Shown: positions 44,835-53,348 of the stretch, one piece after another
Numbering within the stretch: position 1 is the first letter of the stretch
Layout: each line of letters starts with the position of its first letter
Assembly (NCBI RefSeq): GCF_000311725.1
Contig: NZ_HE978512.1
Coordinates: 467,218 to 531,217 of the forward strand
Length of the DNA stretch: 64,000 nucleotides
Source of the DNA: Robertmurraya massiliosenegalensis JC6
GTDB lineage: Bacteria > Bacillota > Bacilli > Bacillales > Cytobacillaceae
Direction of reading: 5' to 3'
Notes under the pieces: model-generated
What the model was told of the DNA's origin: nothing
Database searches by the model: none
The model's input: only the letters and a program-made list of their open reading frames with translations
Program-made: the position numbers and the translations under genes

Positions 44835-45638
44835 CTATCCCCCTTGTACAACCACTTTATGAGATGCACGGTTCCAAACGATTCTTAAAATGAGGTAACA
44901 TACGACTAACCAAAAGAACTGAAGCCCTAATGTAGCTAATACTTGACTCCCTGTCGTCTCCCCAATAAAAATCGAAATCGGCATAAAAAAGATAGCTTGA
45001 AAGGGTAAATAAACAGCGATCGTTTCAAGCCAGCTTGGGAAAAACCAGAGCGGAATGACTGAACCGGAAAGTAAGGACATCGCAAAGTAAAAAACATCCT
45101 CAATTCCTCCTGTCTCCACCAAGAAGAAGGTCAGTAATCCGAATGTCATTTCGACACAATAGCGAATCAAAAACCCCATAAAAGCCGAAATAATAAAGCA
45201 AACCCATGTCACCCAATCACTTGGCAATGCTAGGTCTAAAAAGAAAAAGAGGATGATATAAAGAGGCAAAAGTGCTGTCATCATATAAAAGGCAACGCTC
45301 CCAAAATCGGCAAACAAATAGCGTAATGGCACATCAAACGGCCTCATTAATTCAAGAGAAATATCCCCTGTTCGCACCTTCTCTTGTATCTCCCATAATG
45401 GAGTTCCTGCTTCATTCACTCCATCTAAAAAGCGACTCACGACTATGTAAGTCAGCATCGCCGTAAAAGTAACTCCACCAGCTTCATCTCGTCCGGCATA
45501 AAGAGCGGTCCAAATCGAACCCCACATTAAAAGAAAAATGATATTGGATCCCGTTCGCGACCAAACTTCAAAACGATAGACAGATGAGCGGAGAAAAGCT
45601 TTTTTTGTAAATGTCCAATACTTGCTCCAATGACCCAT
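44835..45638 (-). CDS. ABC-2 family permease (PF06182 type), partner subunit
   Basis: A 267-residue six-helix permease homologous to the next gene's product. MGHWSKYWTFTKKAFLRSSVYRFEV begins the protein and EKVRTGDISLELMRPFDVPLRYL (about 84-106) is the family loop. The ATG at 45638 has GAGGTG upstream; an upstream extension to 45719 runs through the terminator of the neighbouring gene and is rejected. First gene of the three-gene exporter operon. Confidence 0.88.
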   Translation of the reverse strand: MGHWSKYWTFTKKAFLRSSVYRFEVWSRTGSNIIFLLMWGSIWTALYAGRDEAGGVTFTAMLTYIVVSRFLDGVNEAGTPLWEIQEKVRTGDISLELMRPFDVPLRYLFADFGSVAFYMMTALLPLYIILFFFLDLALPSDWVTWVCFIISAFMGFLIRYCVEMTFGLLTFFLVETGGIEDVFYFAMSLLSGSVIPLWFFPSWLETIAVYLPFQAIFFMPISIFIGETTGSQVLATLGLQFFWLVVCYLILRIVWNRASHKVVVQGG

Positions 45639-45700
45639 TCTTCGCACCTCAAGAACAATTTTGATTTTTAAGACTATTCCATATTCTATCACATTCATAA

Positions 45701-45731
45701 CAAAAATGGCTATCCACACAAGATAGCCATT
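45701..45731 (-). terminator. Terminator of the double P-loop ATPase gene
   Basis: Perfect 10-bp stem AATGGCTATC / GATAGCCATT (45705-45714 with 45722-45731) followed on the minus strand by TTTTTG, 12 bp after the stop. Confidence 0.92.
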
Positions 45732-45743
45732 CAGGAATTCCTT

Positions 45744-46835
45744 TTATTTAGCAAGCTTTTCAATTTCTCCATCAATCATGTCTTTATAGGAATCTACTAC
45801 CGCAAAGTCCATCGCTTCAATATAGAGGCTCTCTAGTTCATCCCTTAACCCTTTTGCTTGAGCTAAATAGGCAATGGCCTCTTTCATTTTTTCTTTATAC
45901 TTTTTTGCATAGACCTCGATTTTATCTGCAAAGATTTCATCTGTCCCTATTTCAATAATTGTTCCATATAAATCAATAATTTCGTCCCCTTCACGGGATG
46001 GAAAATATTCATGAGGTGCTGTACTATCAAAAATAGCAACTCCAAGCTCGCGGAAGATAAGCATGTCAAGGCTGTGCGGATCAAATCCACAATGATAAAT
46101 TTCCACATCTATCCCTCTGGATTCAGCTTCAGCTGCTAGTTTTTTTAACATCGTTGATTTTCCAGAACCAGGTCTCCCTTTTATAAAATACCGGTGGGCA
46201 ACGTCTTCAGTCAGATTGGGTACAAAATCTACTGCACCTTCTGGTGTCGCCGCACCTAAGAAACGATGCTTTATTTCAGCGGGCTTGTTTAGCGTCATAT
46301 TGCCAAAAAATGAATGAATAAGCTTTTCCGTCAATTTATCCGCTTTTTCAAAATCCATGCTGTTTATATAAATTTTCTCCCATTCATCATGGATCTCCAA
46401 CGCTTGAGCAAAAGTGGCATAGGCAAATTGAAATGCCGACAGCACCCTACTATTTAAGTCGGTAATTCTCTCTTTCTTCAAAGCTAACTTTTCTGAATCC
46501 CAAGCTTCTCCAAGATTGACATACTCCTCAACTACTCCTGGAACCTTAGGTTCAATTACATGCGGAGACGTTCCATCTACAACCCCTACTTTAAGCGCCG
46601 GAATAATGACTCCATCAATCGAATTGTTATCAGAAGAGCAATGTAAAAATTCTAAATCATACCCCTCTTCAACCCATTTTGAGCCAATATTTTTCATTAA
46701 TGTTGATTTGCCTGTACCTGGTCCACCTTTTAAAATAAATATCCGCTCTAACCCTTCCAAGCACTCATCATATAAGCTGAAAAACCCTCGAGCAGTATTT
46801 CCACCTGCGAAGTAATGTTTGATCTTCCCAGCCAC
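45744..46835 (-). CDS. Tandem P-loop ATPase of unknown function
   Basis: A 363-residue protein with two homologous nucleotide-binding halves. The first has Walker A GGPGTGKST (37-45) and then FLHCSSDNNSIDGVIIPALKVGVVDGTSPH-like residues; the second has GRPGSGKST (220-228) and IYHCGFDPHSLDMLIFRELGVAIFDSTAPH-like residues. Both share a His-Cys pair after a beta strand. It belongs to an uncharacterised Bacillus/clostridial family. The GTG at 46835 is chosen because AAAGGA lies 9 nt upstream; the frame extends to 46883 without a ribosome site. Single-gene unit. Confidence 0.8.
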   Translation of the reverse strand: MAGKIKHYFAGGNTARGFFSLYDECLEGLERIFILKGGPGTGKSTLMKNIGSKWVEEGYDLEFLHCSSDNNSIDGVIIPALKVGVVDGTSPHVIEPKVPGVVEEYVNLGEAWDSEKLALKKERITDLNSRVLSAFQFAYATFAQALEIHDEWEKIYINSMDFEKADKLTEKLIHSFFGNMTLNKPAEIKHRFLGAATPEGAVDFVPNLTEDVAHRYFIKGRPGSGKSTMLKKLAAEAESRGIDVEIYHCGFDPHSLDMLIFRELGVAIFDSTAPHEYFPSREGDEIIDLYGTIIEIGTDEIFADKIEVYAKKYKEKMKEAIAYLAQAKGLRDELESLYIEAMDFAVVDSYKDMIDGEIEKLAK

Positions 46836-46912
46836 ATAAACACATCCTTTTGATTTCTTCAGATTATGTATATGCAAAATCAAAATCTTGGGTGAGTGCC
46901 TATTTGAAAGCG

Positions 46913-47392
46913 CTATTCTTTTTTTAGATTAACCAACTTAGCTTCAGTAACGTCTTTTAAATCACTTACCTTAAGCTCCATCTGTAAACCGATTTTCCCT
47001 CCACTTACAATAATGGTTTCTAACTGGCGAGCACCATCGTGGATAAAAGTAGGGTATCCTTTTTTCATGCCGACCGGTGAGCAGCCACCTCTTATATACC
47101 CTGTCCATTTTTGAATTTCCTTCACAGGAATCATCTCGATCTTTTTTTCCCCTGCTGCCTTTGCTCCCTTTTTCAGATCAAGCTCATCTGCTACAGGAAT
47201 AATAAAAACATAGAGTTCCTTACTTGCCCCTTGTGCAACCAATGTTTTGAAAACCTTCGCCGGATCTTTCCCGATCTTTTCAGCAACAGAAAGGCCATCA
47301 ATCTTTCCATCTTTATTTTCATAGGTCAAAAGCTCATACCCAATCTTTTTCTTATCTAATATTCGCATGGCATTCGTTTTGCTCACCTTCAC
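46913..47392 (-). CDS. ybaK: Cys-tRNA(Pro) deacylase YbaK/EbsC
   Basis: A 159-residue editing-domain protein of the YbaK/ProRS-insertion family that hydrolyses Cys-tRNA(Pro). The conserved KTLVAQG (about 48-54), the VADELDLKKGAKAAGEKKIEM stretch and the RGGCSPVGMKKGYPTFID-like segment (about 98-115) are present. Start is uncertain: GTG at 47392 lies 8 nt after AGAAGG and is preferred; an ATG eight codons further in is the alternative. It follows the flavoprotein gene by 23 nt on the same strand. Confidence 0.88.
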   Translation of the reverse strand: MKVSKTNAMRILDKKKIGYELLTYENKDGKIDGLSVAEKIGKDPAKVFKTLVAQGASKELYVFIIPVADELDLKKGAKAAGEKKIEMIPVKEIQKWTGYIRGGCSPVGMKKGYPTFIHDGARQLETIIVSGGKIGLQMELKVSDLKDVTEAKLVNLKKE

Positions 47393-47415
47393 CCACAATA
47401 CCTTCTTTTCTCTAT

Positions 47416-48309
47416 TTATTCGATTAACGATTTGTGAATCCAAATCGCTGCTTGAGAGCCATCTCCTAAAGCGATCGTGACTTGTTCAGAATGCGCAACT
47501 ACATCTCCTGCCGCCCACACATGCTTGATATTGGTCATTTTCGATCGCGGATCAACGACAATATGCTTATTCTCCAAAAGCTCCACACCAAGTTGTTTCG
47601 CTAGTTGTGACTTCACTTCATTCGCACCAAAAGCAACGAATCCATGATGTGCAGCAAGCTTCTCTCCATTTTGCAAAGCTACCCCTTGAAATTGTTCCCC
47701 TTTTGCTAAACATTCAACAATAGGGCTAGCATAGTAAGCAATTTGTTTTTCATGAAGCTTTTTTATAAGTTCAGCGTCAACAGGCTTTTGTTCATGATTA
47801 ATATAGATTAATTGCTCGGTCCAATAAGACAACGTCAAGGCCATGTTTGCCCCTACATTTCCTGAACCTAAAACAAGGGTCTTCTGGTCCTTTATTTCAT
47901 ACCCATCACAGTCAGGGCACACATATACACTAGAGCCAAGGCACGGTATGAGAGAAGGGAAATCAGGCAACCGATCCATGACTCCTGTTGCCAGCAAAAG
48001 TCGCTTTCCTTGATAAAACTCACCACTTTGAGTGTGGAGAAAAAAGATTTCACCTTGTTTTTCCACCGACTCCACTTTTCCGAATAAAAACTCAACGCCT
48101 AATTTTTCAGCTTGCTTTCTTCCAATCGTTCGCAAATATTTCCCGCTCACACCATCTGGGTAACCTAATACATTATGGTAGCTCCTACACAATGTTGAAC
48201 GGCCCACTCCAGCATCAAGGACCAGTACCTGATGCTGATATCTCCCTAATTGTATCGCTGCTTGTAAACCGGCAATGCCCCCACCGATAATGACACAATC
48301 ATAAATCAA
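47416..48309 (-). CDS. Thioredoxin-reductase-like FAD/NAD(P) oxidoreductase
   Basis: A 297-residue flavoprotein. FAD-binding GGGIAGLQAAIQLGRYQHQV (about 9-28), a redox CPDCDG (about 132-137) in the TrxR position, NAD(P)-binding LGSGNVGANMALTLS (about 149-163) and C-terminal VWAAGDVVAHSEQVTIALGDGSQAA. It resembles short thioredoxin-reductase-like proteins; its redox partner is unknown. Located just upstream of ybaK. Confidence 0.88.
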   Translation of the reverse strand: MIYDCVIIGGGIAGLQAAIQLGRYQHQVLVLDAGVGRSTLCRSYHNVLGYPDGVSGKYLRTIGRKQAEKLGVEFLFGKVESVEKQGEIFFLHTQSGEFYQGKRLLLATGVMDRLPDFPSLIPCLGSSVYVCPDCDGYEIKDQKTLVLGSGNVGANMALTLSYWTEQLIYINHEQKPVDAELIKKLHEKQIAYYASPIVECLAKGEQFQGVALQNGEKLAAHHGFVAFGANEVKSQLAKQLGVELLENKHIVVDPRSKMTNIKHVWAAGDVVAHSEQVTIALGDGSQAAIWIHKSLIE

Positions 48310-48375
48310 GAAAAAATCTCCTTTCGAACAAGGTACCTTTATAGTTTCCCGAGAGGAGATTGAATATGTCTATAT

Positions 48376-50133
48376 TTAAACTGCACCTTTTTGGCGCTGC
48401 GTCCGCACTAAATCAGCATAGAAGCCCTTTCGCTCCATGAGTTCTTTGTCCGTCCCTTTTTCGATCACCTTTCCATCCTTTAGAACAAGGATTAAATCCG
48501 CATGCTGAATCGTATTTAAGCGATGAGCAATGACAAATGTCGTTCTTCCCTCCATCAGCTTATTCAATGCTTCTGAAATTTTCATTTCCGTTATCGTATC
48601 GATGCTACTCGTCGCTTCATCAAGAATAAGGAGACTGGGGTCAGCAAGCATCGCTCTCGCAATCGACAGAAGCTGTCTTTGCCCTTGACTCAAATCACTT
48701 CCTTCTGATGTCAAAACGGTATCATAGCCATCTGGTAGTTTCATGATAAAATCATGAGCATTGGCGTTTTTAGCAGCCTCCACTACCTCATCATTTGCTG
48801 CTTCGAGTTTACCATAGCGAATATTTTCTCTTACTGTCGTTCGAAAGAGGACGGAATCTTGAAGAACAAAGGCCATTTGTCTTCTCAAGCTTTGCCTTGT
48901 AATGCTTTTGATGTCGATCCCGTCGACATAAATGGCTCCCTCATCCGCATCATAAAAACGGGACAAGAGGGAAATCACCGTCGTTTTCCCTGCACCCGTT
49001 GGACCAACAAGAGCGACCGTTTTTCCTGGCGGGGCATGGAAGGAAACCTGTTGGAGGGTGGCCACTTCTTCCTCATAGGAGAACGAAACCTGATCAAAAA
49101 CGATATCTCCTTTTAAAGAAGAAATTGTTTTGGCCTCGTTTTCATCCTTTCCTTCTGCTTTTTCATCTATGATTTGAAAAACACGTTCTGCTCCGGCAAC
49201 AGCAGAAAGAATCATATTAAATTGATTCGCCAAATCATTTAAAGGACGGGTAAACTGTCTTGAATACGTGGTGAAGGTGACGATCACTCCAATCGAAACA
49301 GCGCCCTTAAGCGCTAAAATCCCGCCTATCCCGACAATGATCGTAAAGCTAATATTATTTAACATATTCATCAATTTCGGAATAAAGCCTGAATAAGCTT
49401 GAGCCCAATAACTAGAGGTTCGAAGCGCTTCGTTTTTAATCTCAAACTCATCAATGACCCGTTTTTCCTGCGAGTACATTTTAATGATTTTTTGACCAGA
49501 GATCGTTTCTTCAATATATCCATTCATATCTCCGAGGTTTTTTTGTTGTTCCTTAAAGTAAGTCCCGGTGCGATTAGTAATCCACTTCATTCCAGCAAAC
49601 AATACCGGCACTATTAACAATGTTAGCACCGTCAATAATGGGCTCAACCATAACATCATCACGATCGTTCCAATTAATGTTAATGTACTTGTGACCACTT
49701 GGATAACCGCTCCATTAAGGGTCCTGCTGACATTTTCCATATCATTTGTTAAACGACTCATCAGTTCCCCATGTTGACGCTTTTGAAAGAAAGAAATCGG
49801 TAGCTTTTGCAGATGGGAGAATAATTGATTTCTCATATAGAAGACGACATTTTGGGCAATTCCAATCATCCAATAATTTTGAAAAAAGACGGCCCCTGAC
49901 TGGAGAAAATAGATAAGGATAAGCCAGATAAGCATCAGTAGCAATTCACGACCAACCCACCCCGCAAGCACTCCATCTACAGCAAGGCCCATTAAATACG
50001 GACCGATTAAAGAAAGAACAGAGCTGATGATAATCATGGCGATCACAAGCAGAAAGAGACCTTTTTCCTTAGCCATATAACTCCACATTCTTCGCAAAGT
50101 ACCGTTCATATTTTGAGCTTTTTTAGCCAACAC
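48376..50133 (-). CDS. ABC exporter half-transporter B (YfiC-like)
   Basis: A 585-residue permease-ATPase: six helices in residues 20-310, Walker A GPTGAGKTT (about 374-382), signature LSQGQRQLLSIARAML (about 478-493), Walker B LLILDEATSSID (about 499-510). The signature LSQGQ differs from the canonical LSGGQ, as expected in heterodimeric exporters with one degenerate site. It overlaps the partner gene by 11 nt. Similar in layout to B. subtilis YfiBC; substrate unknown. Confidence 0.9.
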   Translation of the reverse strand: MLAKKAQNMNGTLRRMWSYMAKEKGLFLLVIAMIIISSVLSLIGPYLMGLAVDGVLAGWVGRELLLMLIWLILIYFLQSGAVFFQNYWMIGIAQNVVFYMRNQLFSHLQKLPISFFQKRQHGELMSRLTNDMENVSRTLNGAVIQVVTSTLTLIGTIVMMLWLSPLLTVLTLLIVPVLFAGMKWITNRTGTYFKEQQKNLGDMNGYIEETISGQKIIKMYSQEKRVIDEFEIKNEALRTSSYWAQAYSGFIPKLMNMLNNISFTIIVGIGGILALKGAVSIGVIVTFTTYSRQFTRPLNDLANQFNMILSAVAGAERVFQIIDEKAEGKDENEAKTISSLKGDIVFDQVSFSYEEEVATLQQVSFHAPPGKTVALVGPTGAGKTTVISLLSRFYDADEGAIYVDGIDIKSITRQSLRRQMAFVLQDSVLFRTTVRENIRYGKLEAANDEVVEAAKNANAHDFIMKLPDGYDTVLTSEGSDLSQGQRQLLSIARAMLADPSLLILDEATSSIDTITEMKISEALNKLMEGRTTFVIAHRLNTIQHADLILVLKDGKVIEKGTDKELMERKGFYADLVRTQRQKGAV

Positions 50134-51844
50134 AACCAGCCTCCTTCTCTTCTGACTGAGATGAGTAGATTTTTTGGTAATAACTACTTTCCTTTAGCAG
50201 GTTGCGGTGAGTTCCTTTTGCAACAAGCTTCCCTTCATGGAGGAGGAGAATCGAATCAGCTTCCTTCACAGAACTAATTTTTTGCGCAATTAACAAAATC
50301 GTACATGACTGTTTTTTTAATGTACCAAGAATGCTCGTTTCCGTGCGCGCATCTAGTGCACTTGTACTATCATCTAACAAGAGTATGCTAGGTTTTCTAA
50401 CAAGCGCTCTCGCAATTGACAGTCTTTGTTTTTGCCCACCGGAAAAATTAATCCCTCGTTGACCAATCAGCGTATCATAACCATTTGGTAATTTCATAAT
50501 AAAATCATGGATTTCCGCCTGCTTGGCCGCCTCCATTACTTCTTCTAAACTCGCATCCTCTTTCCCCCAACGAATATTATCTTGTATCGTCCCAGAAAAT
50601 AGATGGGCCTCTTGAGGAACTAAACCGATTTGTTGACGCAGACTTTCTACGTCCATCGATCTCGTATTCTTCTTATCTATGTAGATCGTTCCAGCTGTCG
50701 CCTCATACAATCTTGGAATTAATTGAAACAACGACGATTTCCCTGAACCAGTCTCCCCTAAAATCCCAACTGTTTCACCTGCTTCGATCGAAAAAGAAAG
50801 ATCCTTTAAAACGTAGTCATTCTTATAGCGAAAAGAGACTTGCTCAAACTCGATATGACCTGCCATCTCTCCCGTTATCCGACGTTGTTGCTTCCATTCA
50901 TCTGTTTCTTCTTCAAGCACATCCGTGATCCTTGATGAAGAAGCTTTTGCTCTAGAATAATTCATCATTAAAAAGGAGAAAACGGTAAAGGAAAACATAA
51001 TCCGTGTGGCATAATTAATGACAGCAACAATTTCCCCTGCTTGGGCTGCACCCACTCCAAGCTCCTTATGACCTAGCCAAAGGATAAGAATAATCGCCCC
51101 GTTCATTCCCAACATCAAAATCGGCATCGTCAATTCCATAATTCTTAACGCTTTTTTATTGTCGCCCATTAAAGAAGAATTCACCTTCGTAAAGCGCTTT
51201 TCTTCAAACGATTCTCTCGTGAATGCTTTCACTAGACGAATCCCTAGCAAATTCTCGCGAATAACCCGATTCAATGAATCTAATTTTTGTTGAACTCGCT
51301 GAAACAATATGACCCCCTTCTTTAAAAGCCAAAGGGTGATTAACAGTAAAACAGGTACTGTTATGAGTAGAATATGAGCAAGTTTCACGTTCACCATATA
51401 GGCCATAATGATGCCTCCAACAATAAATAAAGGCGCTCTTAAGGCAATCCTTAACCCCATAAAAATGAAGTTTTGAATTTGCGTAACATCATTCGTTAAT
51501 CGCGTAATAAGGGATGAGGTTGGAAACTTTTGAAATTGATGAAACGCAAATTCTTGAACCTTATGAAATAACTCCTTGCGTATTCCATAACCCGCTCCTT
51601 GACTTACTTGAGCAGCATAAAAGGAATTGACAATCCCGCCTGCAAAAGCAATTAGAGAGGAGCCTAACAATACACTTCCCCATACGTAAACTACATTAAG
51701 ATTGCCTGCAACAATTCCTTCGTCAATGATGGTAGCCATAATTACGGGCTGATACAGTTCGACTGCCAGCTCCAACACTGTAAAAAACAAAGCAATCCAC
51801 ATTGCTAATTTGTATGGTTGAACAAATCTAAACAGTAATTTCAT
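50123..51844 (-). CDS. ABC exporter half-transporter A (YfiB-like)
   Basis: A 573-residue permease-ATPase. Six transmembrane helices are followed by Walker A GETGSGKSS (about 361-369), FSGGQKQRLSIARALV (about 467-482) and Walker B ILLLDDSTSALD (about 489-500), where Asp replaces the catalytic Glu after Walker B and AQKISSV replaces the H-loop His-containing motif: this half probably binds but hardly hydrolyses ATP. The ATG at 51844 follows GGGGGAAG. It pairs with the overlapping downstream gene. Confidence 0.9.
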   Translation of the reverse strand: MKLLFRFVQPYKLAMWIALFFTVLELAVELYQPVIMATIIDEGIVAGNLNVVYVWGSVLLGSSLIAFAGGIVNSFYAAQVSQGAGYGIRKELFHKVQEFAFHQFQKFPTSSLITRLTNDVTQIQNFIFMGLRIALRAPLFIVGGIIMAYMVNVKLAHILLITVPVLLLITLWLLKKGVILFQRVQQKLDSLNRVIRENLLGIRLVKAFTRESFEEKRFTKVNSSLMGDNKKALRIMELTMPILMLGMNGAIILILWLGHKELGVGAAQAGEIVAVINYATRIMFSFTVFSFLMMNYSRAKASSSRITDVLEEETDEWKQQRRITGEMAGHIEFEQVSFRYKNDYVLKDLSFSIEAGETVGILGETGSGKSSLFQLIPRLYEATAGTIYIDKKNTRSMDVESLRQQIGLVPQEAHLFSGTIQDNIRWGKEDASLEEVMEAAKQAEIHDFIMKLPNGYDTLIGQRGINFSGGQKQRLSIARALVRKPSILLLDDSTSALDARTETSILGTLKKQSCTILLIAQKISSVKEADSILLLHEGKLVAKGTHRNLLKESSYYQKIYSSQSEEKEAGCVG

Positions 51845-51984
51845 CCATCTTCCCCCGCAAATCTCTGCTGTAATGGACACCCTCGTACCAACAATCATGC
51901 ATCCGATTTAGCATATTTGATTTACCAATTTTACCAAAAATTCATTATTTTCGATACCCTTCGTCTCCCTAAATTTTTTCAAAT

Positions 51985-52010
51985 AAAAAAAGTACCTACA
52001 AAATGTAGGA
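51985..52010 (-). terminator. Hairpin with T-run upstream of the ABC exporter operon
   Basis: Stem CCTACA / TGTAGG (51995-52000 with 52004-52009), 3-nt loop, then TACTTTTTTT on the minus strand. It would stop read-through from repeat C and tnrA into the exporter operon. Confidence 0.7.
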
Positions 52011-52040
52011 AGCTTCCGGTATCCAAACATCTCTCACCCT

Positions 52041-52230
52041 TAAGCGGAATTTTTCCTGTTATCTCCTCGGTGGAGTCCCTTTTAGGAGAAATAACGGAAG
52101 ATTTTCCGCTTATGGAGGGCAAAATCGTTTATTTTGGCTTTTTTTCAGGGAATAGCAGGAATTTTTCCTGTTATTTCAGCTCTTTTTCATGATTCTTGCT
52201 CATTAAGCGGAAATTTTCCTGTTATTTTTT
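52041..52230. repeat. Dispersed modular repeat, copy C
   Basis: Nearly collinear with copy D. Four modules: forward TAAGCGGAATTTTTCCTGTT at 52041, reverse ATAACGGAAGATTTTCCGCT at 52091, a two-sided module AGCAGGAATTTTTCCTGTTA at 52155, and forward TAAGCGGAAATTTTCCTGTT at 52204. Spacers such as TATGGAGGGCAAAATCGTTT are shared with copy D. Confidence 0.9.
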
Positions 52231-52296
52231 CATACCGTTCCTTATACGAATATTTCATCTACAAGTTGAGGGCATTTGTAAATCCATCGTCAATAA

Positions 52297-52330
52297 AAAA
52301 AAGCACCTAGCAAACTAGCTAGATCCTTTT
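52297..52330 (-). terminator. tnrA terminator
   Basis: On the minus strand GGATCTAGC pairs with GCTAGGTGC (one bulge), followed by TTTTTTT, 17 bp after the tnrA stop. Confidence 0.8.
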
Positions 52331-52346
52331 CATTCTGATAGAGTAT

Positions 52347-52685
52347 TTAATTTTTCCCTTTCGGATTTTGCACCCCGAATCTGGCGTTGATTTGCCCTCG
52401 AAGCATCTGGTTGCGAATCTTCGCATCATCCTCTTTCTTTTTATTTTTCAACATTTCCTGCCTGATTTCATAGGTCCGAACCCCTTCATCCCTTTTGTTA
52501 GCGATATCAATTAAACGTTCTACATCTGAGAATGAGTATTTTCGATTTCCTCGTTCCGTTCTTTCTGGAAAAATTAGTTTCCTTTCTTCATAATATCTTA
52601 TTTGCCTTTCTGATAAACCTGTTAACTCACTAACTACACCAATTGTGATTACTTTTCTATTCTTATATAAAGGGTCTTCTTTCAT
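52347..52685 (-). CDS. tnrA: Nitrogen regulator TnrA
   Basis: A 112-residue MerR-family regulator of nitrogen metabolism. The HTH and wing are close to B. subtilis TnrA ([20 protein letters not shown], then [20 protein letters not shown]), and the C-terminal tail (about 95-112, [12 protein letters not shown]) is the part bound by feedback-inhibited glutamine synthetase. The gene is not next to glnA, which also favours TnrA over GlnR. A perfect TnrA box lies 68 bp upstream. Confidence 0.93.
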   Translation of the reverse strand: MKEDPLYKNRKVITIGVVSELTGLSERQIRYYEERKLIFPERTERGNRKYSFSDVERLIDIANKRDEGVRTYEIRQEMLKNKKKEDDAKIRNQMLRGQINARFGVQNPKGKN

Positions 52686-52717
52686 CTCTTCACCCCACGA
52701 GTTGTTTGTTTATTCTA

Positions 52718-52769
52718 ATTATATATCGAATTCCGAAAAATCTTTAGTCTTTTGTTAGATTTTCTTACA
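52718..52769 (-). promoter_or_regulatory. tnrA promoter with a perfect TnrA/GlnR box
   Basis: TGTTA-GATTTTC-TTACA (52753-52769) matches TGTNA-N7-TNACA exactly. TATAAT on the minus strand (52718-52723) is the -10 element; the box centre is then about 50 nt upstream of the start point, the spacing used by TnrA when it activates. Autoactivation is inferred. Confidence 0.85.
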
Positions 52770-52940
52770 CAAAATAAAAAACAACGTAAGATTTTATAAC
52801 AAAACAGGTGATTAAATGCGCAAACCTCCATACAATGTTTACATATACAAGAAAACACTTAGAAAAAGAGGATGAAAAAAGTCAAACTGACTTTCAACAT
52901 ATCAAGTCTAGGGGAAAAACAAAAAAAAGGGTGAGAGCGC

Positions 52941-53114
52941 ATGCCAGTACTGAGAAATGCGGTACAAAAAAGAAGGGAGCATGTCATTTCAGTATTGATG
53001 AATACAGGGGTTTTCAAACAAGAGGAAGTCCAAACATTAACATTAACAGAGCTTGAAGTTGAATATAAAAAATTAGCAAATACAAAGAAGGGAGTAATAA
53101 AAAATGGTCAATAA
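52941..53114 (+). CDS. FbpA-like small basic protein
   Basis: A 57-residue basic protein beginning MPVLRNAVQKRREHVISVLM, followed by NTGVFKQEEVQTLTLTELEVEYKKL. It resembles Fur-regulated basic protein A of Bacillus, which ends in a TLTELExEYK segment. No Fur box is recognised upstream; an inverted repeat AAAGTCA-AAC-TGACTTT (52878-52894) is. The ribosome site AAGGGTGAG precedes the ATG. It overlaps the next small gene by 11 nt. Confidence 0.7.
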   Translation: MPVLRNAVQKRREHVISVLMNTGVFKQEEVQTLTLTELEVEYKKLANTKKGVIKNGQ

Positions 53115-53256
53115 AGAAGATGTCATCGATTTAGCCAAAAAAATTGTTGAATTAGATATATTAAGAGACCAAATTTGGGAAAACTTTGCGGAAGCTGCAG
53201 GAGAGCGCGCCGACGAACTGCTTCGCAAAGTACAGAATAGCCAGAAGGTGGTGTAG
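53104..53256 (+). CDS. Small helical protein overlapping the FbpA-like gene
   Basis: A 50-residue acidic, helical frame (MVNKEDVIDLAKKIVELDIL, then RDQIWENFAEAAGERADELL). GAAGGGAG lies 8 nt before its ATG, inside the upstream gene, so translation is coupled. Similar short frames after FbpA-type genes are familiar from other Bacillus genomes, but no function is known. Confidence 0.65.
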   Translation: MVNKEDVIDLAKKIVELDILRDQIWENFAEAAGERADELLRKVQNSQKVV

Positions 53257-53310
53257 TTTGAAAGAAGGAATATGGGAGCATTGAGATTGAGATTCCCTCT
53301 AAAAATGATA

Positions 53311-53345
53311 AAGGGCCGCCCTGCTATTTCTGGCGGCCTTTTATT
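53311..53345. terminator. Terminator between the small genes and ehuA
   Basis: G+C-rich stem GGCCGCC / GGCGGCC (around 53314-53320 with 53332-53338) with A-run left and T-run right; serves both convergent units. Confidence 0.92.
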
Positions 53346-53348
53346 ATG

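Larger units (their letters stand above)
51845..52346. other. Intergenic region with repeat copy C and two terminators
   Basis: A 502-bp gap between the exporter operon start and the tnrA stop. It holds one terminator-like hairpin (51985-52010), repeat copy C (52041-52230) and the tnrA terminator (52297-52330). No gene seen. Confidence 0.7.

Noticed and set aside
52808-53056. 82-codon plus-strand frame overlapping the FbpA-like gene
   Set aside because: It is rich in Lys/Arg/Ser without family likeness and lacks a ribosome site; the FbpA-like frame has both.
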